Positions 44,316 to 52,559 of a DNA stretch of 64,000 nucleotides are shown here, piece by piece. Source of the DNA: Clostridia bacterium (GTDB lineage: Bacteria > Bacillota > Clostridia > Christensenellales > Christensenellaceae). The notes below the pieces were generated by a model, which did no database searches, was not told the origin of the DNA, and saw only the letters and a program-made list of their open reading frames with translations. The stretch is from positions 28,397 through 92,396 of the forward strand of contig JAFRTU010000013.1 of NCBI GenBank assembly GCA_017439085.1, in the 5' to 3' direction. The translations under genes were made by a program, and so were the position numbers. Every line of letters starts with the position of its first letter. The first letter of the stretch is position 1.

Positions 44316-44768
44316 ATGAAGATAGTAATTGGATCCGATCATGGCGGATTTGAACTGAAGGAAGAGATAAAGAACTTCCTGGACGAGAAGGGGTATGATT
44401 ACGTAGACATAGGTACCGACAGCGGGGAATCCGTGGACTACACCGATTTCGGCCTCAAGGCAGCAGAGATGGTCAAGAGCGGAGAAGCAGACAGAGGCAT
44501 CCTCATCTGCGGAACCGGTATCGGCATCGGGATCTCTGCAAACAAGGTCCCGGGCATCAGATGTGCGATGGTCAGCGACGTCTACAGCGCTCAGATGACC
44601 AGGGAACACAATGATGCAAACATGATATCCATGGGAGGCAGGACCCTTGGAGGCGGTCTTGCATGCATGATAGTGGAAAAGTTTCTGACAACTGAGTTTT
44701 CTCATGGCGAAAGACATCAGAACAGGATCAACAAGATAACCGCAATTGAAGAAAAATACAATAAATAA
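44316..44768 (+). CDS. rpiB: Ribose-5-phosphate isomerase B
   Basis: 150 residues from ATG 44316 (AAGGGGAA upstream). Starts [15 protein letters not shown] with the substrate-binding DHGG, then the catalytic Cys in [15 protein letters not shown] and [16 protein letters not shown]. It interconverts ribose-5-phosphate and ribulose-5-phosphate. It lies between tsaC and upp, as in many Clostridia. Confidence 0.96.
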   Translation: MKIVIGSDHGGFELKEEIKNFLDEKGYDYVDIGTDSGESVDYTDFGLKAAEMVKSGEADRGILICGTGIGIGISANKVPGIRCAMVSDVYSAQMTREHNDANMISMGGRTLGGGLACMIVEKFLTTEFSHGERHQNRINKITAIEEKYNK

Positions 44769-44785
44769 TCATAAGAGGTAATATC

Positions 44786-45415
44786 ATGGGAGAAGTAATT
44801 TTGATCGATCATCCAATGATCCAGCACAAACTGACGCTGATGAGGAAAGAGGAGACCAGCAGCAAGGACTTCAGAGAACTTCTTGAGGAGATCGCCATGT
44901 TCATGGCTTATGAAGTCACGAGAGATCTGCCCCTCATGCCCGTCAGGATCAAGACCCCTATCTGCGAGACGGAACAGAACATAATCGAAGGAAAGGCTCT
45001 CGTCATCGTCCCGATCCTGAGAGCAGGACTCGGAATGGTGAGCGGCCTCCATAGACTGGTACCGGCAGCCAAAGTCGGACACATCGGACTGTACAGAGAT
45101 CCGAAGACACATAAGCCCGTAGAATACTACTGCAAGCTTCCTGAGGGAATAAGCGAGAGAGAGGTGATCCTCGTTGACCCGATGCTGGCAACGGGAGGAA
45201 GTGCTGTCGATGCAATAACGCTCATCAAGCAGAAGGGCGGAGTGAATATCAAGTTCATGTGCCTGGTTGCCGCCCCTGAGGGAATCAAAGCAGTTCAGGA
45301 CGCTCATCCGGATGTGAACATCTATACAGCTGCTATCGATGAATGCCTGAATGAGAACGCATACATCGTTCCGGGACTCGGAGACGCAGGAGACAGGATA
45401 TTCGGTACGAAGTGA
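44786..45415 (+). CDS. upp: Uracil phosphoribosyltransferase
   Basis: 209 residues. [20 protein letters not shown] segment, the PRPP loop [16 protein letters not shown], and the uracil-binding C-terminal [19 protein letters not shown]. It salvages uracil to UMP. AAGAGGTAA precedes the ATG. It closes the rho-to-upp block; the SRP RNA gene follows. Confidence 0.97.
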   Translation: MGEVILIDHPMIQHKLTLMRKEETSSKDFRELLEEIAMFMAYEVTRDLPLMPVRIKTPICETEQNIIEGKALVIVPILRAGLGMVSGLHRLVPAAKVGHIGLYRDPKTHKPVEYYCKLPEGISEREVILVDPMLATGGSAVDAITLIKQKGGVNIKFMCLVAAPEGIKAVQDAHPDVNIYTAAIDECLNENAYIVPGLGDAGDRIFGTK

Positions 45416-45429
45416 TATAACCGGAATCC

Positions 45430-45458
45430 TTGAATACGATCCCTACTTAAGATATAAT
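45430..45458 (+). promoter_or_regulatory. Promoter of the SRP RNA gene
   Basis: TTGAAT (45430-45435), 17 bases, TATAAT (45453-45458). Start expected near 45465, which matches the first base of the paired 5' end. Confidence 0.75.
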
Positions 45459-45466
45459 ACGTTTTA

Positions 45467-45735
45467 CCGCACTAAGCGGGGAGTTAGCGGTGCCCTGTAC
45501 TCGAAATCCGCTATAGCGAGGCTGAATCCTCTGTCGAGGAACGAAGTTCTTAGTGACGGAGCCTGTAAGTGGCGTTGAGAGATGGACCCTGTGCAACATG
45601 ACACCTTGAACCTTGTCAGGTCCTAGCGGAAGCAGCAATAAGAGGTTTGGCATGTGTGCCGCAGCTTAGTCTGTTTTGAGTCGGCTGCAGGAATTCCTGC
45701 TGAGGCTTCCTTTCGACACAGAGTGTGCGGTTTTA
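45467..45735 (+). ncRNA. ffs: Signal recognition particle RNA, large Gram-positive type
   Basis: About 265 bases. The helix 8 signature GTCAGGTCCTAGCGGAAGCA, near 45616, with the downstream CAGCAATAAGAGG matches the conserved SRP RNA core bound by Ffh. The ends pair: CCGCACT at the 5' end with AGTGTGCGG at the 3' end. A segment resembling AAGCGGGGAGTTAGCGGTG follows the 5' end and forms the Alu domain found in Bacilli and Clostridia. The RNA scaffolds Ffh for membrane targeting of proteins. A promoter and a terminator frame it. Confidence 0.92.
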
Positions 45736-45744
45736 TGACCGATC

Positions 45745-45778
45745 ATCTCCGGAAGATCTTCTTTCGGAGATTTTTATT
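45745..45778 (+). terminator. Terminator of the SRP RNA gene
   Basis: ATCTCCG/CGGAGAT (45745-45751 with 45765-45771) with an inner GAAGATCTTC element, followed by TTTTATTTG and a T-run. Confidence 0.85.
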
Positions 45779-45801
45779 TGTTTTTTTGATATCATTGAGT
45801 C

Positions 45802-46449
45802 ATGGAGATGACTGAATACAGGTCCGTACTTGGGAGTGCGGAAAACACCATAATCATCAAGAAATCCCGATTCATAACCCATATCCATCATGTTGAGAGC
45901 GTGGAAGAGGCCGAGAAGATCCTGGAGGATACGAGAAGCAGGTACTGGGATGCTTCGCACAACTGCTATGCATACTCGATAGGCAGGATAAACCCGCTCC
46001 TTAAGAGCAGTGATGACGGAGAACCCAAGGGCACGGCAGGAATGCCTATGCTTGACGTACTCATCAAGACCGGTATAACGGACATACTGGCGATAGTGAC
46101 CAGATATTTTGGAGGAACGCTCCTAGGCGCGAACGGACTTGTAAGAGCATATTCTCAGAGCGTCAAGGAGGCCTTGAATCAGTCTGAGAGAGTCATCTTC
46201 ACTCCCATGGACATATTCTGCCTTGATATCCCCTTCACCCTTCTCGGAAAACTTCAGTATTCCTTTGAAAAGATGCCCGTTTTCATTGAAAAGACTGAAT
46301 ACGGGACAGAAGCGGTAATGAGTGTCTCCTGTGCAAAGAAGTATTCGGACACATTCATAAAAGAGGTCATTTCACTCACTTTCGGGAAGGTCTCTCCGCA
46401 ACTGATCGGTGAGAATTACAGGCCTGTTCCGGAGGAGAAGGAGTCTTAG
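45802..46449 (+). CDS. YigZ/IMPACT-family protein
   Basis: 215 residues. N-terminal UPF0029 domain with KKSRFITHIHHVESVEEAE, ASHNCYAYSIG, SDDGEPKGTAGMPMLDVL and VTRYFGGTLLGANGLVRAY, the family signature; a short C-terminal alpha/beta domain follows (about 140-205). Eukaryotic IMPACT regulates GCN2; the bacterial role is not settled. The start is the ATG pair at 45802/45808; no strong ribosome site is seen. Confidence 0.93.
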   Translation: MEMTEYRSVLGSAENTIIIKKSRFITHIHHVESVEEAEKILEDTRSRYWDASHNCYAYSIGRINPLLKSSDDGEPKGTAGMPMLDVLIKTGITDILAIVTRYFGGTLLGANGLVRAYSQSVKEALNQSERVIFTPMDIFCLDIPFTLLGKLQYSFEKMPVFIEKTEYGTEAVMSVSCAKKYSDTFIKEVISLTFGKVSPQLIGENYRPVPEEKES

Positions 46450-46553
46450 TTAACTATTTGTGAATATGCCCCATGGCTGTTTGACAGCATATACCTCACG
46501 GGGTACACTTTCTATAGATTTGCATAATAATTCAGACCGGAGATATACCAAGT

Positions 46554-48407
46554 ATGAAAAAAGCAATTTCCATAATCATAGTGATCATGTTTCTCATGAC
46601 CGTTTTTTCGGTAGGAAGGAACAGGGTACTTGCGGAGAATGAGACCGACCCGGGACAGAATGAGGAGCCCGGCGGAGGTGGAGAAGATCCGAGTGGCGGC
46701 GGAGAAGATCCCGGCGGCGGCGGAGAGGACCCTGGTGGCGGCGGAGAGGAAGATCCTCCAAAGCTGGAAGAAAAGCTCGTTCTTTCCGTAAAGAGCGTTA
46801 CTCCAGCAAGTCTTGTGGGAGAGGGAACGGTTACTCTCAATATAGAGATCAAAAACGAAGGGGATCCAGTAAGCGATGTCGTCCTTTCCATAGACGGAGC
46901 ACAGGTCGAATCGTTCGGCAACATAAGCAAAGGAGCATCAAAGACATACAACAAAGAGTACGCAGTTGCTGCCGAAAAGCTCGGACAGTCCATCCCCGTG
47001 ACGGTGACATACGTTTTTGAAGGCTCGACCAAGACAAAAACAGAGTCTTTCAAGGTCACCAAGGAGAAGGCAAAAATAGATATCTCTTCTGCAGTGAAGA
47101 CGGACAAGGCCACTATTGTGGCCGGAGAGACCGTAAAGTTTACGTTTGCCATAGAGAACAAGGGCAACTGTGAACTCACTGAGGCTACGCTTCTCGTACC
47201 CGGACTCAACGGGGGAGAGTCTGTATGTCCGGAATTCTCGCTTGCAGCAGGAAACAGCAAGGTCATCACATATTCCGAAGAGATAACCGAGACCATAAAG
47301 ATAGAGCCTACACTCAAGTTTACGGCAGACGGAAAGAAGCGCAGCAAGGATCTTGCCAAGACCACGGTCACTGTAGAGACGATAGATGTAACTGTGTCCG
47401 CAACGGCTTCGAACAACTATCCGAAGGATGAAGAACCTGTCGAGATAAAGATAACTATCACCAACAACGGAAACACAAGTCTGTACAATCTTGCGCTGAC
47501 TGCTGATGGCACCGTTCCGGTTCCTGTCTCTTCTGACGCTCTCACATCAGGCAGCACGATCGAAGCGGTATATTCTGTGACTCAGACTGTGACAGGAGAC
47601 CATTCATTCGTTCTCACGTGCAAGGATGAAGGCGGAGATGAACATACTTTTACTTCAAATATCGTGACCATATATGTTGAAGAGAAGGAACCTGTAGATT
47701 ATTCAAAGGACCTGTCGCTGAAGGTGAGTGCGGACAGCAGCAACCTGCAGAAGGAAGGGACAATAGTATTTACTATCAAGGCCCTTAATTCAGGAGAGAG
47801 CCAGTTCACGGATCTTAAGCTTACTGAAGTAAGGAAGGGGGAGCTGGACATTACAACGGATAGAATACTGAGGCCCGGAGAAAAGACCTATACATATACT
47901 CTGAATGAAAAGATATCTGAGGATACGACATATAACTTTACTCTTACAGCTACAGATCCCGAAGGAAATCCGGTCACGATAAGCGCTGATCCCGTCAAGG
48001 TCGAAGCACCGAAGAAGGAAAAGAAGTTCAACATGCTCGTGTTCCTTATAATCCTTCTCATACTCCTGCTTCTGGCCGGAGGCATCACTATCCTGGTCAT
48101 GACTCTTAAGGATAAGAACAGGGAAGAGCAGGAGGAGATGATCGAAGAGGAAGAGACTCCGAGACCGTCGAGAAGACATCCCGTTATAGAGCAAGAGTCC
48201 TCCCACATAGAGAGAAAACAGGTAAGGCCCGAGCAGTCCTACGCCTATATGAAGGAAGAGGCTGAAGAGATACCTGAGGAGGCTGAAGAAGCCGGGGAAG
48301 AACTTGAGGAGCAGATAGAACAGCTTCCGAGAAGAGCACCGAGAGAGACAATCGAGAAGAAACCGATCATAAGAGAAGACGGCCCTCGTGACAGAAACTC
48401 GTTCTGA
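46554..48407 (+). CDS. Secreted, membrane-anchored protein with CARDB-like repeats
   Basis: 617 residues. A signal peptide (MKKAISIIIVIMFLMTVFSV, probable cut after LA at 27), a Gly-Glu-Asp-Pro repeat linker (about 40-68), then four Ig-like repeats of about 105 residues of the CARDB/DUF11 type (VTLNIEIKNEGDPVSDVVLS, VKFTFAIENKGNCELTEATL, VEIKITITNNGNTSLYNLAL, IVFTIKALNSGESQFTDLKL). A membrane helix (about 488-513) and a 100-residue highly charged cytoplasmic tail rich in Glu, Arg and Pro follow. Surface adhesion or wall sensing is possible; function is unknown. Confidence 0.8.
   Translation: MKKAISIIIVIMFLMTVFSVGRNRVLAENETDPGQNEEPGGGGEDPSGGGEDPGGGGEDPGGGGEEDPPKLEEKLVLSVKSVTPASLVGEGTVTLNIEIKNEGDPVSDVVLSIDGAQVESFGNISKGASKTYNKEYAVAAEKLGQSIPVTVTYVFEGSTKTKTESFKVTKEKAKIDISSAVKTDKATIVAGETVKFTFAIENKGNCELTEATLLVPGLNGGESVCPEFSLAAGNSKVITYSEEITETIKIEPTLKFTADGKKRSKDLAKTTVTVETIDVTVSATASNNYPKDEEPVEIKITITNNGNTSLYNLALTADGTVPVPVSSDALTSGSTIEAVYSVTQTVTGDHSFVLTCKDEGGDEHTFTSNIVTIYVEEKEPVDYSKDLSLKVSADSSNLQKEGTIVFTIKALNSGESQFTDLKLTEVRKGELDITTDRILRPGEKTYTYTLNEKISEDTTYNFTLTATDPEGNPVTISADPVKVEAPKKEKKFNMLVFLIILLILLLLAGGITILVMTLKDKNREEQEEMIEEEETPRPSRRHPVIEQESSHIERKQVRPEQSYAYMKEEAEEIPEEAEEAGEELEEQIEQLPRRAPRETIEKKPIIREDGPRDRNSF
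46671..46757. repeat. 21-bp tandem repeat encoding the Gly-rich linker
   Basis: Four degenerate copies encoding GGGGEDP-type heptads (residues 40-68). The GC content is visibly higher than in the rest of the gene. Copy number may vary. Confidence 0.85.
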
Positions 48408-48422
48408 TATCAGACAATATGG

Positions 48423-48452
48423 AAAAGCAGCACATCATGTGCTGCTTTTCTT
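48423..48452. terminator. Bidirectional terminator between the repeat protein and capA
   Basis: AAAAGCAGCAC/GTGCTGCTTTT (48423-48433 with 48439-48449), loop ATCAT, T-run on both sides. Confidence 0.9.
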
Positions 48453-48466
48453 ATGTTTTTATCTTA

Positions 48467-49609
48467 TCATTCCCATACTACGTAATCGAAGCAGTCGACC
48501 TCGTCTATCACTCCGTTAATGACAGCAAGAGTCCGGTTTATGGAACCGTTCATCTTGGATACCTGGCGTCCCTTTTCTATCATTATCCTTGAAGGCAGGG
48601 CAGCATACAGTTTTCCGCCTTCCATCCCGTTAGTAATGCACATATAGGTTATCTTGTCTATAAAGGATTTACCGTCTTTCTTAGTCATGTGGAGGTTCAG
48701 GAGCAGTGCGTCCTGGTTTACATCCCTGGCCATTGATGAAATGAAATTGCCCATGGAGTAGATCACGAATACCTTTCTTCCGTCAGGAGTGTCTATGAAT
48801 TCTGCCGGCTGGACAGTATGTGAATGACTTCCGATGATTACGTCTGCTCCAAGTTCAGCAAGCTTTCTTGCAGTCTCCTTCTGATATGCGTTGGCTGTCT
48901 GGACGTTCTCCTTTCCCCAGTGAACGTAAAGGAGTACTATGTCTGCATTTCGCCTTCTGGCTTCCTTTATGTCTTTCTCTATGAGATCGAAATCTATAAG
49001 GTTCAGCTTATACATTTTCCCGGTCTTCTTGTATGCCTCGGTACCCGTATTCACCATCTGGGTATAGGGCAGGATGGCTATCGATATACCGTTGACCCTG
49101 ACTATCGATATGTTGTCTCTGTAATACTCAGACAGATATGTTCCTCCGTGATAAAAACCGTATCTGTCGAGGATCTTTATTGTCTTTTCACGTCCCTCAT
49201 CTTTAAGGTCAAAGGAATGATTGTTTGCCGTGACAAGATACTGGAATCCGGCTTTTTTCACTGAATCCAGGAATTCCACGGGAGCATTGATAATGGGATT
49301 GCCCTCCTGATTGTATTTGGTGACACCCATTTCTTTCCCGCCGACGGAGGTCTCAAGATTGGCTATCGAAAAGTCGGCGCTCTTTATGATGGGAGATATG
49401 TTCTTGAAAACATAATCGAAGTTCCATGAGGAACCGTTCTTTGCAGCACTGAGCTGACCGGCAAGACAGAGAAGATCCCCGGCAACGACAACGTTTGCCT
49501 CACTTATCTGTTCATCATCAGAACTTGCAGCCATGGGCATGAAAAAGAAAGCGAGGCCAAAGACCAGGCATATTATTATAAGATTTCGTGTGAATCGGAA
49601 GTTTGTCAT
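48467..49609 (-). CDS. CapA-family (PGA_cap) metallophosphatase-like protein
   Basis: 380 residues. A signal peptide or N-terminal anchor (about 8-28), then the CapA fold: VVAGDLLCLAGQLS, DFSIANLETSVGG, FQYLVTANNHSFDLKDEG and GADVIIGSHSHTVQPAEF, the metal-ligand motifs of the calcineurin-like family. CapA takes part in polyglutamate capsule synthesis in Bacillus, but most members in Clostridia have no known role and no capBC genes are here. It begins 2 bases after the vanY-like gene and is co-transcribed with it. Confidence 0.9.
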   Translation of the reverse strand: MTNFRFTRNLIIICLVFGLAFFFMPMAASSDDEQISEANVVVAGDLLCLAGQLSAAKNGSSWNFDYVFKNISPIIKSADFSIANLETSVGGKEMGVTKYNQEGNPIINAPVEFLDSVKKAGFQYLVTANNHSFDLKDEGREKTIKILDRYGFYHGGTYLSEYYRDNISIVRVNGISIAILPYTQMVNTGTEAYKKTGKMYKLNLIDFDLIEKDIKEARRRNADIVLLYVHWGKENVQTANAYQKETARKLAELGADVIIGSHSHTVQPAEFIDTPDGRKVFVIYSMGNFISSMARDVNQDALLLNLHMTKKDGKSFIDKITYMCITNGMEGGKLYAALPSRIMIEKGRQVSKMNGSINRTLAVINGVIDEVDCFDYVVWE

Positions 49610-49611
49610 TA

Positions 49612-50460
49612 TTATTGTCCGTCAACCGGGAAATTGAACTGAGCGATATACTCTTCAAGGCTGAGACCGCTGTCGTATATATACTTGGCAGCCGTCACTC
49701 CAACATATCTGTAATGCCATGGCTCATATATGATGCCTGTATACTGGGATTTTCCCTCAGGATATCTCAGTATGAAACCGTATTTGTAAGCATTGTCCTT
49801 CAGCCATTTCGCCTCTTCGGTAACTGCATACTTTTCGGTATCCCCGTGGGGGACTTTCTTGCACAGTATGTCAACGGCATATCCGGCACAATGCTCGCTT
49901 GCATAAGCAGGGACCGTCTTGACCGGATTCGTATATACGTCGTCCCCATAATGGGGATTCTGTTTGATCCTGTTATCCCAGTAGCCCTGCTGCTGATCTC
50001 TGGTCCTGTAGGCGCTGTTGACTATATAGGTCGTTATCCCGTCAGCCTTTGCGGCAAGAAACAGTTCGGCAAGTGCCGACGCAGCTTCCCTGTTCAGACG
50101 GCCGGCACCACTGTTTATGGTTACCGACTTATCGAGATAATCCTTCAGGTTCACTATGTCTTTTGCATCTTCATAGTTTGGATGATCGAAATTGATGAGC
50201 CATATATGCGATGCCACTACATATTCCTTTATCAGAGAAGAGTCGAGTCCTGAAGGAGCTTTCGTAAGGTCATAGGAAGGCTTGACGACTGATGATGAAG
50301 GGGCATCAGGATCCGGAGCAGGATCGTTCTTTTTCAGGCCTTTTATTGCAAAAAAACCTATCACGAGCACTATCACTGCGATAACTGAGAAGACAGCGGC
50401 TGTCTTGCGCGCCTTTCTCTTTATTTCCTTATATCTTCTGCGGTTGCTTCTGTAGTTCAT
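49612..50460 (-). CDS. VanY-type D-alanyl-D-alanine carboxypeptidase (M15B)
   Basis: 282 residues. Cytoplasmic basic start, one membrane helix (about 22-44), then the peptidase: VNSAYRTRDQQQGYW, SEHCAGYAVDILC (His and Asp zinc ligands; most family members have SEHQTGLAVD) and the end YEPWHYRYVG (catalytic Glu and third zinc ligand His). It trims terminal D-Ala from wall precursors or peptidoglycan. With CapA it suggests envelope work. It diverges from thyA. Confidence 0.93.
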   Translation of the reverse strand: MNYRSNRRRYKEIKRKARKTAAVFSVIAVIVLVIGFFAIKGLKKNDPAPDPDAPSSSVVKPSYDLTKAPSGLDSSLIKEYVVASHIWLINFDHPNYEDAKDIVNLKDYLDKSVTINSGAGRLNREAASALAELFLAAKADGITTYIVNSAYRTRDQQQGYWDNRIKQNPHYGDDVYTNPVKTVPAYASEHCAGYAVDILCKKVPHGDTEKYAVTEEAKWLKDNAYKYGFILRYPEGKSQYTGIIYEPWHYRYVGVTAAKYIYDSGLSLEEYIAQFNFPVDGQ

Positions 50461-50534
50461 CTTGGACCTTCCTGTTATGAATCATTCAACTTATATGATA
50501 TACTTAAGCAAATGCATTTAAAAGGAGATTTTCC

Positions 50535-51371
50535 ATGAGCTTAGCTGACAAGATCTTTTTGGATAACTGCAGACAGATACTGGATAAGGGTGTCTGGGAC
50601 ACTGATTTTGACGTGAGACCGAGATGGGACGACGGCACGCCCGCTCATACCATAAAGCTCTTCGGAGTGGTGAACAGATATGATCTCAGGGAAGAGTTCC
50701 CGATCCAGACTATCAGAAAGATCAATTTCAAGGCTGCTCTCGACGAGATACTGTGGATATGGCAGAAGAAATCGAACAGGATAGAGGATCTTAACAGTCA
50801 TATCTGGGATGAATGGGCCGATGAGAACGGAACTATAGGAAAGGCCTACGGATATCAGCTTGGAGTGAAGCATCAGTATAAGGAGGGAATGTTCGATCAG
50901 GTAGACAGAGTCCTTTATGATCTCAAACATAACCCCCAGAGCAGAAGGATAATGACGAATATCTTCGTACATCAGGATCTTCACGAAATGGCTCTCTATC
51001 CGTGTGCATACAGCATGACCTTCAATGTCAGTGGAAATGTGCTGAACGGGATCCTGAATCAGCGTTCTCAGGACATGCTGACAGCCAACGGCTGGAACGT
51101 ATGCCAGTATGCTGCCCTGCTCTCGATGATAGCAAGGGCGACCGGATTCATTCCCGGAGAACTGGTACATGTCATTGCAGATGCTCATATCTATGACAGA
51201 CACGTACCTCTCGTAGAGAAACTGTTTGAGAGGGAGAACGAAATACTTCCGGCTCCAAAGCTGGTGATCGAGGAAGGCATGGACGATTTCTATGCCTTCA
51301 ACACAGAGAACGTCTATCTGGACGGATACAAGAGCCTTAAGGGCGTCGGAAAGATACCGGTCGCCATCTGA
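50535..51371 (+). CDS. thyA: Thymidylate synthase
   Basis: 278 residues. The catalytic Cys is in MALYPCAYSMTFNVSG; most ThyA have PCH where this one has PCA. RSQDMLTANGWNVCQYAAL and DAHIYDRH are the dUMP-binding motifs, the latter usually YxNH. All other regions align with the family, including the N-terminal FGVVNRYDLREEFP. It makes dTMP from dUMP with methylene-THF. AAAGGAG precedes the ATG. folA follows after 12 bases, restoring the oxidised folate. Confidence 0.93.
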   Translation: MSLADKIFLDNCRQILDKGVWDTDFDVRPRWDDGTPAHTIKLFGVVNRYDLREEFPIQTIRKINFKAALDEILWIWQKKSNRIEDLNSHIWDEWADENGTIGKAYGYQLGVKHQYKEGMFDQVDRVLYDLKHNPQSRRIMTNIFVHQDLHEMALYPCAYSMTFNVSGNVLNGILNQRSQDMLTANGWNVCQYAALLSMIARATGFIPGELVHVIADAHIYDRHVPLVEKLFERENEILPAPKLVIEEGMDDFYAFNTENVYLDGYKSLKGVGKIPVAI

Positions 51372-51383
51372 GAGGGATCTCTT

Positions 51384-51875
51384 ATGAAGATGATAATGGC
51401 AGTTGACAGGAACTGGGCTCTCGGCTACAAAGGAGAGCTCCTTTTCCATATAAAGAAGGACATGCAGTTCTTCAGGGAGAAGACCCTGGGCAAGATCGTA
51501 ATAATGGGACGAAAGACCTTCGAGTCTCTTCCGGGAGGAGCACTGGAGAACAGAGAGAACATAGTCCTTTCGCGACAGGGTATCCAATATCCGGGAGCAA
51601 GGACCGTCAGATCCGTTGATGAACTGATGGACATACTCGGAGACAGGAAGGAAGATGCTTTTGTCATAGGCGGAGGAGAGATATATTCGCTGCTGATGCC
51701 CTATTCCGATACGGTTTTCATCACAAAAGTGGATAGAATGAAGAAGGCGGACACCTTCTTCTATAATCTGGATATCATGGACGAATGGGAACAGGTATGG
51801 GAGTCGGAGATCATGGATACCGGAAAGGTCAGATTCCGCTTTACGGAGTACCGGAGAAAGCCCTGTGTGAATTGA
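51384..51875 (+). CDS. folA: Dihydrofolate reductase
   Basis: 163 residues. KMIMAVDRNWALGYKGELL at the start, catalytic Asp in HIKKDMQFF, VIMGRKTFESLP for NADPH, VIGGGEIYSLLMPY, and a C-terminal FRFTEYRR. It regenerates THF after thymidylate synthase; the two are adjacent and on one transcript. GAGAGGGA lies upstream of the ATG. Confidence 0.96.
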   Translation: MKMIMAVDRNWALGYKGELLFHIKKDMQFFREKTLGKIVIMGRKTFESLPGGALENRENIVLSRQGIQYPGARTVRSVDELMDILGDRKEDAFVIGGGEIYSLLMPYSDTVFITKVDRMKKADTFFYNLDIMDEWEQVWESEIMDTGKVRFRFTEYRRKPCVN

Positions 51876-51900
51876 CAAAATCCACATAATATAGCACAAT
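51872..51900 (+). promoter_or_regulatory. Probable promoter of pduL
   Basis: TTGACA (51872-51877, overlapping the folA stop codon), 17 bases, CACAAT (51895-51900). The -35 is perfect, the -10 matches at four of six. Confidence 0.5.
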
Positions 51901-51928
51901 TTAGATAGTTTTTTAGGAGGAGATCAGT

Positions 51929-52507
51929 ATGTCTGAAAAAACATTTTTAGTAGAAGTATCCGCACGTCACGTGCATCTCACCGACAAGGACGTTGAGAGG
52001 CTTTTCGGAGAAGGAAGGACCCTCACATATGTAAGAGATCTTTCTCAGCCCGGACAGTTCGTCTCTGAAGAGAGAGTCAGCATCGTAGGACCGAAGAGGA
52101 CTCTTGCAAACGTCGTCATCCTCGGACCGACACGCCCCGAGAGCCAGGTCGAAGTATCGCTTACAGACTGCTTCACCCTTGGTCAGGTAGCTCCCGTAAG
52201 AGAGAGCGGAGACCTTGAAGGAAGTGCTCCGATAGTCCTCGAAGGACCATGCGGACAGATCACTCTTGACAAGGGCCTCATAGTGGCAAAGAGACACGTA
52301 CACATGACACCTGAGGATGCAGAAGAATTCGGAGTTACCGACAAGGAGATCGTAAAGGTCAGAGTCGATACGGAAAGACCTGTCATCTTCGATGATGTAG
52401 TCGTGAGAGTAAGCCCGAAATATGCACTTGCAATGCATGTCGATACGGACGAAGCCAATGCTGCTCTTATCGGAAGGGCAGGATGCCAGGGCTATATCGT
52501 AAAATAA
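51929..52507 (+). CDS. pduL: PduL-type phosphate acyltransferase
   Basis: 192 residues. Two PduL beta-barrel domains with the zinc motif pair VSARHVHLT (about 10-18) and VAKRHVHMT (about 116-124). It interconverts acyl-CoA and acyl phosphate, replacing Pta in many Clostridia. No microcompartment shell or encapsulation-peptide extension is visible, so it probably acts in the cytosol on acetyl- or propionyl-CoA. GGAGG precedes the ATG. A strong terminator follows at once. Confidence 0.95.
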   Translation: MSEKTFLVEVSARHVHLTDKDVERLFGEGRTLTYVRDLSQPGQFVSEERVSIVGPKRTLANVVILGPTRPESQVEVSLTDCFTLGQVAPVRESGDLEGSAPIVLEGPCGQITLDKGLIVAKRHVHMTPEDAEEFGVTDKEIVKVRVDTERPVIFDDVVVRVSPKYALAMHVDTDEANAALIGRAGCQGYIVK

Positions 52508-52520
52508 GTGCGATTTCAGA

Positions 52521-52548
52521 AAGGACAGCGTCTGCTGTCCTTTTTTTT
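52521..52548 (+). terminator. Strong terminator after pduL, touching the next ribosome site
   Basis: AAGGACAGC/GCTGTCCTT (52521-52529 with 52534-52542), loop GTCT, eight T. The GGAGG of the next gene starts at 52549, the base after the T-run. Confidence 0.93.
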
Positions 52549-52559
52549 GGAGGATCAAG

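Noticed and set aside
46532..47416. 294-codon - strand frame rich in Pro and Ser
   Set aside because: Product of the Gly-rich repeat on the other strand; the + strand protein has a signal peptide and Ig-like repeats.
49603..50253. 216-codon + strand frame
   Set aside because: Antisense to the VanY-type gene; no ribosome site and no recognisable motifs.
50541..51899. 452-codon - strand frame
   Set aside because: A mirror of thyA and folA caused by codon bias; the + strand genes are certain.
51929..52507. Bacterial microcompartment locus
   Set aside because: PduL stands without shell genes or other compartment enzymes; many Clostridia use it in the cytosol.
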